Positions 55,016 through 64,000 of a stretch of DNA of 64,000 bases are shown here, piece after piece. Source of the DNA: Phallusia mammillata (lineage: Eukaryota > Chordata > Ascidiacea > Phlebobranchia > Ascidiidae); the NCBI GenBank assembly GCA_003260075.1, contig QLIY01000330.1, positions 1 through 64,000 of the forward strand. Direction: 5' to 3'. Under the pieces are notes generated by a model. It did not search any database, was not told where the DNA came from, and worked only from the letters and a program-made list of their open reading frames with translations. The translations under genes were made by a program, and so were the position numbers. How positions within the stretch are numbered: the stretch's first letter is position 1; each line of letters begins with the position of its first letter.

Positions 55016-55815
55016 TTGGTGTTGCTTGGAAGGTGTATTTTGAACGCCAGGTGTAATTCACGATAGTTTTCTGTTTCGTCTGATAAGAATGAGGCATAGG
55101 TGATGAGGCAATAGTTTAAAGTGTGGTTGTGTTGCAAATGTTAACTAGCATGACCGCTTTACGTGTGGTCCCACAATACTTGTGTTTGAAGCTTTTACCT
55201 TGTTTACCCAAACTGTTGATCAAGTCCAGAGCCCAACTGATGAAAAACGGTTGCTTAAAAAACCACAAGAAATGAACTAATAATGAAGCAGAAAAATGTA
55301 ATCTGTCCCCCAATTCTTTAATTGTTTCGTTTCTAATTACAATTTCAAAAAAAAACTAACACAACAGAATTACAGAAATAATGTCCAAGAATGATGAAAC
55401 CTTGATGTAGTAGCAAAACGAAATAACAAAGCATTGATATTTAAGACTACTACAAGTTGAAACCACGAAATGTGATCGGCAAATCCACGTCTTTTTGAAT
55501 GTAATTACATATTAGCCGCTAGATGACAGGAGAAAGTGATGCAGACACATCGTCTGGCACGCGACCGCTTAGCCGAGGAAGCGTGTGCGTTTTGGGACGA
55601 AAAAAGATGCGGAAAATTGGATAACACGTCACAAATAACGCGATGCGCTTGTTACGTAACTGTAACGCGTACGCGATGTTATTGTTTGCGACATGTTTTA
55701 AATTCAACGCGGAAATTGAAATGCAGAAGAAATCTGGTCAAGTGTTTTTTACCAAGAAAGTTACAATTAGCATAAAAATTGCAATAGTTTGTCTCAAAAA
55801 TGGTTACGAGTGAAA

Positions 55816-55822
55816 TATAAAA
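55816..55822 (+). promoter_or_regulatory. TATA-like motif
   Basis: TATAAAA about 90 bases before the ATG at 55,907, with ATTGG (inverted CCAAT) nearby at about 55,840. It fits a promoter for the small plus-strand gene. Confidence 0.35.
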
Positions 55823-55906
55823 CATTGGTTGCTATGTTACCATTGGAAATAAGTAGCATGGTGAGTGTTTAAGCTTAAATAGTAGCAGGAACAAGCAGGT
55901 GCATGG

Positions 55907-56500
55907 ATGGAACCTAATTCAGAGGTATATCTTGATGTTGTTTCAGAAGAACATCAGAGTAAATGTATTACAAACGGTAAAAGTACAAAATATCCACCCC
56001 GTGATAAACTAACCATAACCAAGTCACACCTAGAAGTTGGTAAGCTTGTTCTATTTATCAACTGGCATCGAGAATCTTATGACACCATCCAACATTCAAC
56101 ACTATCGTTTTCACATCGATCAACGCTACTATGGGAGACATTTATAGCCTTAAAGTATAAAAAACTTTTGTTCAAAACTTTTTTTTTAACGAATCTGTAC
56201 GAAAATATGACCAGGGCACAATTGGTGCTTAAGAAGTCTGTTTCAATCACTAACCGGCATCTGAGTAACCGCCTTACAACTCATTCGTCGTTCATTTTAG
56301 TTTGTACGTCTTTTGAGGGAGACATTTATATGCTTGATGTATTGGAGGAGTTGAAACTAGAAACGAGCCGATATGAAACCGAATTCGGCGAATCAAACAG
56401 AAGTGTTGGCGCCAATTCCCGGTTTCCACTTAAACATGGAAATCCTATACCAGATTTGAGTCTCAAATCAGTCCTTGGCACCCACTACGGAAACTCGTAA
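55907..56500 (+). CDS. Possible small two-exon gene, function unknown (55,907-56,039; 56,301-56,500)
   Basis: Exon 1 starts MEPNSEVYLDVVSEEHQS and ends before GTAAGC, a good donor. Exon 2 follows TTCATTTTAG and runs CTSFEGDIYMLDVLEELK to a TAA, giving 110 aa. The 261-base intron is a multiple of three without a stop, so the unspliced frame is open for 197 aa. No signal peptide, membrane segment or family recognised. The protein is acidic in its middle. It could still be a chance ORF. Confidence 0.35.
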   Translation: MEPNSEVYLDVVSEEHQSKCITNGKSTKYPPRDKLTITKSHLEVGKLVLFINWHRESYDTIQHSTLSFSHRSTLLWETFIALKYKKLLFKTFFLTNLYENMTRAQLVLKKSVSITNRHLSNRLTTHSSFILVCTSFEGDIYMLDVLEELKLETSRYETEFGESNRSVGANSRFPLKHGNPIPDLSLKSVLGTHYGNS

Positions 56501-59500
56501 TGACAGTATTGCATGTTAGAACATCAATAATCGACCATGCATGCACGTGGCATTGTGTTAAGGGACGAAATACACATTTACTACACGAAGTTATTAAAGA
56601 TTGAAGTTTGTTGCAACGCAAACAAAAAGTTGCTACTTTGATGCAATTGCTTCAAAAGCATTTTGGTACAAAATAAGACTGCTCAACAATCAGTAAGGTT
56701 GGGCTGCTTAGTTAAAAAAATGCAATAGTTGACGTTAAAATGGTTTCTTATTTCAGTAAAAGAATATGGTAAAAATGATTTGGAAAAAACATTTTGTAAA
56801 TCCCGAGAAAACAGCATAAGTCCCCCCCCCCAAAATGCAATAGTTGACGTTAAAATGGTTTCTTATTTCAGTAAAAGAAGATGGTAAAAATGATTTGGAA
56901 AAAAAACATTTTGTAAATCCCGAGAAAACAGCTGTGAAAATATTAATGCTAAAACTGCGTTGCAGAAAGGCCCGTGTTCGATTTAAAAACTAAACACTAC
57001 TTAGACAACCGTCTGCTACAAAAAAAGACAATTTAGCAAACTAGGGTTCGAAGGAAGTGGCCAAATAACAGACAGGCGTTGTTCTCATGGACCAATAGGA
57101 CCGGCACCTCTAAAGCAAATAACACGCAAGTCTTCGAATGTCTTGTCCCATCCGCTTCAACGCAAAGCAAATACAGCGCGCCCACATCGGTAATACACAA
57201 GAATTACGAGCAAATATCCGTTCTAAGTAAAGCTTTCGCAGTTAAGTTATTTTACAAATTTTGTGCCTACGTCTAAAGCTGGCCTTTCCTTTCAAAAAAA
57301 AAGTAAAATCGACATTAATCAGCTAATGCTTTAAGGAACTAAAGTTGAAAGAGGTATGTAAAAGAGACCGAAAATGATTGATGGTAACAGTTATTATAAT
57401 GCAAATAGATTTCACAACTATGTTTTACCTCAGGGACTGGATACAGCCAATATAAGTTTGTAGAAACTGGAGCAGCCAGTTTGGCGAAATACATCTATTC
57501 CATGTAAATTCATTGACTGATTGCGTTACATTCTAAGTTTAACTTTACATTCGTTTACAAAATTTATCTTCTAAAGCTCCAAAGCGGTAAGGCAGTGACA
57601 AAAGATTGAGAATCTCTGTTTTAAACGATTTACGAGTACGATGTGCCAACCAATCCTTTGAAATTGATGACCTTCGTAAAACATTGGTTTATGTTTGTGG
57701 ACTCTTAATCACATTTACTTTCGACAGTGTTCATCAAACCCTTTAAGCGAATATACGTGTGGACTATTCCAATATATTATCACAGTACAATTGCCAGGAG
57801 AGCTCTATAAATTTGATATCAGGCCTGGCAGCAACAGCTTATAAATGTGGACTATTCATTCAAAATGGTAAAGGCTAAGTCTAAGTACAACACAAAGGAA
57901 GTAAACAGGCCCATGCAGTGGCACGATAACCACAAATAAGTCTTATCGTCATGAGAACTTTCCCACAACAAAATGAACAGGTTCCCTCGGGCGAAACACG
58001 ATCTAGATCAGTGAAAGACTTCGACAAGCCGAAACATGCTTTCCACAACAAATTCCAATGAATAGGATTGCCTTGGAAGTATGTGGCGAAGGTGTAATGT
58101 GTCGGAGAACGTAGGGTGTCTTAACAATTAAGTATACAACGGAAATGTATTGTGATAATTTATCCACACGTCTATATCAACAACCGCCATGTGTTTCTGA
58201 ATATTTGACACAGATTTGTTTATGATGAATGTAAGTCATAAAGTACCAGTATTATATGTTGAAAAACTTGTTATTCATCTGATTGAACTGTCATTTAACT
58301 TCATTTGAGTGTTCTACTTTTGTCAAAAATCAATCAAATTCGGTAACATATTTGGATCCCATATTACCTCTCGTCTCATGATTTCGAAGACATGCAACGT
58401 ATACACATCTTCGACACTGTTTTAACCACAAAACATGTGTTTCGAAACACGAAACATAGTTCCGACAGACACCACTACACACCGGCATTTTATGACTGAA
58501 AAAGTATGAGCAACTGCCGCAACTTGTGATGGCAAAGCACCCTAATTTACTCGACCATATGGATCAGTGTACTTATCACGAGAAATGTGTTTTTTGTCCA
58601 AAGTAGTTTGACTCTGATGTGTTAACTTGTGTTAAAATAGTATTTTAAGCAGGCATGAAATCGGGACTAAAATTCGAAAATACAAGCTCTAAACCCGGTC
58701 CGAACCCGATTGTTTGAAAGCAAGACGGAAAAGGTATAAACGTTAGATTACCCAAGGTGAAACTATGACACACATGTGGCCAAATGCCCCCCCCCCAAGC
58801 TCTAAACCCGGTCCGAACCCGATTGTTTGAAAGCAAGACGGAAACAGGTATAAACGTTAGATTACCCAAGGTGAAACTATGACACAAATGTGACCAAATA
58901 TGGTGTCAAGCCAAATCAAGCTTGTTTCATTTAAACTGAAGTCGACTTACAACTCACTTGCGATAAATTCAAATTGTAAGCAAGCCCATAAATTGGCACC
59001 TGAACCCGAAAGTACAAGCTCTAACCCCGGTTTATACCACATTGCTCAGGCAAAACTTGGTTCAACGTTCTGCAATCTTGAAATGGAGCCTGCCATGAAA
59101 ACTTTTGCACAGTTGATTTCATTTCGTACAACAAATTCAAGTAATTGATGAAATAGCGAATTCCCAAAACCCAGCGTAACAAAACCAAGTCAAGCCAATT
59201 GGAACGGCCGAAACCACACATTTTAATTACAACAATAAAGAAATTATTTGACCACAGGAAACATGCTTTCTACAAATATTTAAAAAAAGGTCGCGATAGA
59301 GTGCAAAACAAATTTCGCAAATCGTTTTTTTTTAATAAACGGTCGAAAAGTCGAAATTTGACCTTTCGATAACTACATTATTTGTGCGCATTGTAGTTTT
59401 ACCCAATACATCTTTAAAATGCAGTGAAGATATTGTTTTGCAATCTTTTCGACAAACTATCTTAAAATGAGACCAACAAAAAGTTTTTTAGCTCTAATAG

Positions 59501-61559
59501 TAAACAAGGGCAAATGCCTGTTATAAAGCAGGGGGAAAAAGTTACTTGCAATGTTTTTTTTACCAACAATCATCGAGTAAGACTGGCCAAGTAGAAATGT
59601 TTCTAGGTTTGGTAGCCCACAGTGTGAAATGCTAGTCACTGTGTGTTACGGTTTATGAAAACCTTTCAACATTTGGCTTAAACGTTCACCTTCACACACC
59701 GTACAAGTCTTGTTTACCGATCAACGCCCAATTACGCGGCAGACATCCAACCAGCACTTCGCCAAAACCCCCCCCCCAAATGCCTGTTATAAAGCAGGGG
59801 GAAAAAGTTACTTGCAATGTTTTTTACCAACAATCATCAAGTAAGACTGGCCAAATAGAAATGTTTCTAGGTTTGGTACTTCCCCCCCCCCTTTCGTTGA
59901 AATCCTAACCCGGGTTAAAAAAAGCCATATCAAGGGAGCCATGAAAGTTTTTAAATTATAACAAACGCGTCTAATGGAATTTAATTTAGCACGAGATGAT
60001 ACCAAATTTTACACATATATTGCAAATTTTCACACAGAATTCATTGCCTTCTTTATACTTAGCACTGTCACAGTTAAAACGAATGCGTGTTTTGCTTTCG
60101 ACACAACTGCATCAAACTAAAAAAACACAGAGTCAACAAAGTTGTAAAACACTATCACAGGAAAAACACACTTTCACAGGAAAAAACTAAGCCAACCAAA
60201 CTAATGGCGAATCAATCAACAACTTTAACTTTACAACATGTGTTTAAGATTTCAAGTTTGGTCTTCGTGGCGTTTATATGCGTCAGGGGATAGAGTTTGT
60301 CAAGCCCCCCCCCCATACACAGACGTGTTATTTGATTTTGTGCGCTCGTTTTATTTTAAAGCCAAAGAACCGGAGGCTGCAAACGGCTCTAGTTCAAACA
60401 CCGGTTACAGTGAATATACGTGCCCAGTCATCACACAAAGCCGGTGCGCAAAGTTGCACGTTTTTCGCGGGCTTTTTCATTTTACGTTCTACGGTCCACT
60501 GACCGTGTAAACAGATTTCGTAGAAATTTTATGAGATTTGAGTTCGGCGGCATTTTTCGTTGAAATCCTAACCGGGTTCAAAAAAGCCATATCAAGGGAG
60601 CCATGCAAGTCTTTAAATTATAACAAACGCGTCTTATGGAATTTAATTTAGCATGAGATGATACTGAGAATTTTGCATATACAGTACAGTGTATTGCAAA
60701 TTTTTCTCACATAAGCTATTGCCTTCTTTATACTTAGCACTGTCACAGTAAAAACAAATGTGTGTGCTTAACACAACTGCAAAACAACTGCATCAAACTA
60801 CAGAAAAACAAAAGTCAAGCAAGTTAAAAAAAATATTTTCACAAGATCACAAGAAAAAATTAACCCAACCAAACTAATGGTGTCTCTCAATCAACATCAT
60901 GCATTTCAGTTTGTTTTGTCATTGTGGCATTTATAAGCGTCGGGGGATAAAGTTTGTCAATGTACATTGACATTCAAATGCACAAACACGTTGAGCAATA
61001 TTGAAGGGTAAAGTAATTAATCAATAAACCCACTCAAAATCCAAGCACCAATTGGAAACGTGTATCGGGGAACTGATCAAATATTAACTAATGCAGTAAA
61101 AGTTTGTTGCACAATACGGCACTTTTATTGTGTAGCACAATAAGATGTATTGTAGTCTAAACTTACAACCTGTTTAACACAACCCAAGGGGTTATAAACA
61201 ACACCTTTTGCTCTGAATGTAAAATTTTAAAAGACACTTAAAAGAATAGCGCTTGAAATAAGGCCTAAGATAAACTTTCACTTAATGGTTTGTTACGGAA
61301 CCACAGAACTTAAACGTTTGTTCTAAAGTTTAAACAAATCTAAACGCATGACTTGTAGTACAGGCTTATGTGTTGCAAGAATACGTTGGCAAACATTAAT
61401 ATACGTTTTTCACCAAGTGGGAAAGTATAATTTCATTGTAGATGCAATTTGGTATAGTCCAAGCACGAATACACCAACATACACCAGTACTGCAACCACA
61501 TAGTAATTAGAATAGTCAGGAAGACTTCAGTCAATCAAAAACAGACGTAAAATGAAACT
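56501..61559. other. Non-coding region with many haplotype-type joins
   Basis: No gene recognised. Duplications flank C runs at 56,822-56,831 (copies 56,716-56,814 and 56,832-56,932), 58,787-58,796 (58,683-58,786 and 58,797-58,903) and 59,768-59,777 (59,512-59,613 and 59,777-59,878). C runs at 59,882-59,891 and 60,305-60,314 bracket a block, 59,892-60,304, which repeats 60,553-60,960. Confidence 0.55.
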
Positions 61560-61684
61560 TTAAAAAGTTGAGTTAGGTAGTTTTTGAATGGTCGTTGCTG
61601 GGGAAAAAACGGCAACAAGTTTTACTAAAATCTTCTTGCTTACCTCTCGCATGCTTGCAGTGGGGTCGTGACTCTTCCTCACAG

Positions 61685-64000
<2,316 letters not shown>

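Larger units (their letters stand above)
54374..55906. other. Region upstream of the ankyrin start; no gene recognised
   Basis: Should contain the 5' UTR and a promoter of the ankyrin gene. It has a CT-rich stretch near 54,895-54,925, a GT-rich stretch at 54,983-55,015, and a CpG-containing patch near 55,620-55,680 with TTACGTAA. The latter is a plausible bidirectional promoter element, but nothing in it is decisive. Confidence 0.35.

Noticed and set aside
55519..55775. Overlapping ORFs on both strands at 55.5-55.8 kb
   Set aside because: No splice signals or family features; the patch is better seen as a CpG-containing possible promoter.

Overview
The window looks like genomic DNA from a highly heterozygous invertebrate chordate, most likely a Ciona-type ascidian. 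It is AT-rich, with small exons and introns of a few hundred bases to about 2 kb. Species was inferred from gene content and style only; no search was possible.

It is dominated by one gene on the minus strand, an ankyrin, running from about 54.4 kb (start codon) down to 3.44 kb (stop). I followed it exon by exon: 50 ordinary coding exons plus one giant exon. They encode, in order, a short N-terminus, exactly 24 ankyrin repeats with a 24-nt microexon in the middle, a linker, ZU5-N (with DARGG), ZU5-C, UPA, the giant exon, a death domain and an acidic/serine-rich C-terminal tail. All splice phases agree. Without the giant exon the coding exons sum to 5,679 nt (1,892 aa plus stop), close to vertebrate 210-220 kDa ankyrins. 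The giant exon (about 9.5-23.9 kb, net about 13.1 kb or 4,370 codons) lies between UPA and death domain, where vertebrate ANK2/ANK3 carry theirs. Near its 3' end is a basic Ser-rich segment with SRIP, SGIP and SKLP motifs, typical of EB1/EB3 (microtubule plus-end) binding.

Convergent to it, at 463-1844 on the plus strand, is a two-exon gene for a four-pass protein resembling the pore module of LRRC8/pannexin channels but lacking leucine-rich repeats. At 55.9-56.5 kb a possible small two-exon gene of unknown function sits behind a TATA motif. At 61.8 kb a possible alternative first exon of the ankyrin gene is seen. The rest of 54.4-64 kb holds no recognised gene.

A second layer explains most of the puzzling repeats. 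About 38 runs of roughly 10 G (5.9-37.9 kb) or 10 C (40.4-63.2 kb), plus one 98-nt C run, punctuate the window. At nearly every one, sequence is followed by a second, slightly diverged copy of itself. I read these as assembly joins of two haplotypes, with the homopolymer as a gap filler, not as biology. Some ankyrin exons therefore appear twice and the giant ORF is artificially broken. The switch from G to C lies around a single N at 39,598, suggesting that two oppositely oriented contigs meet there.
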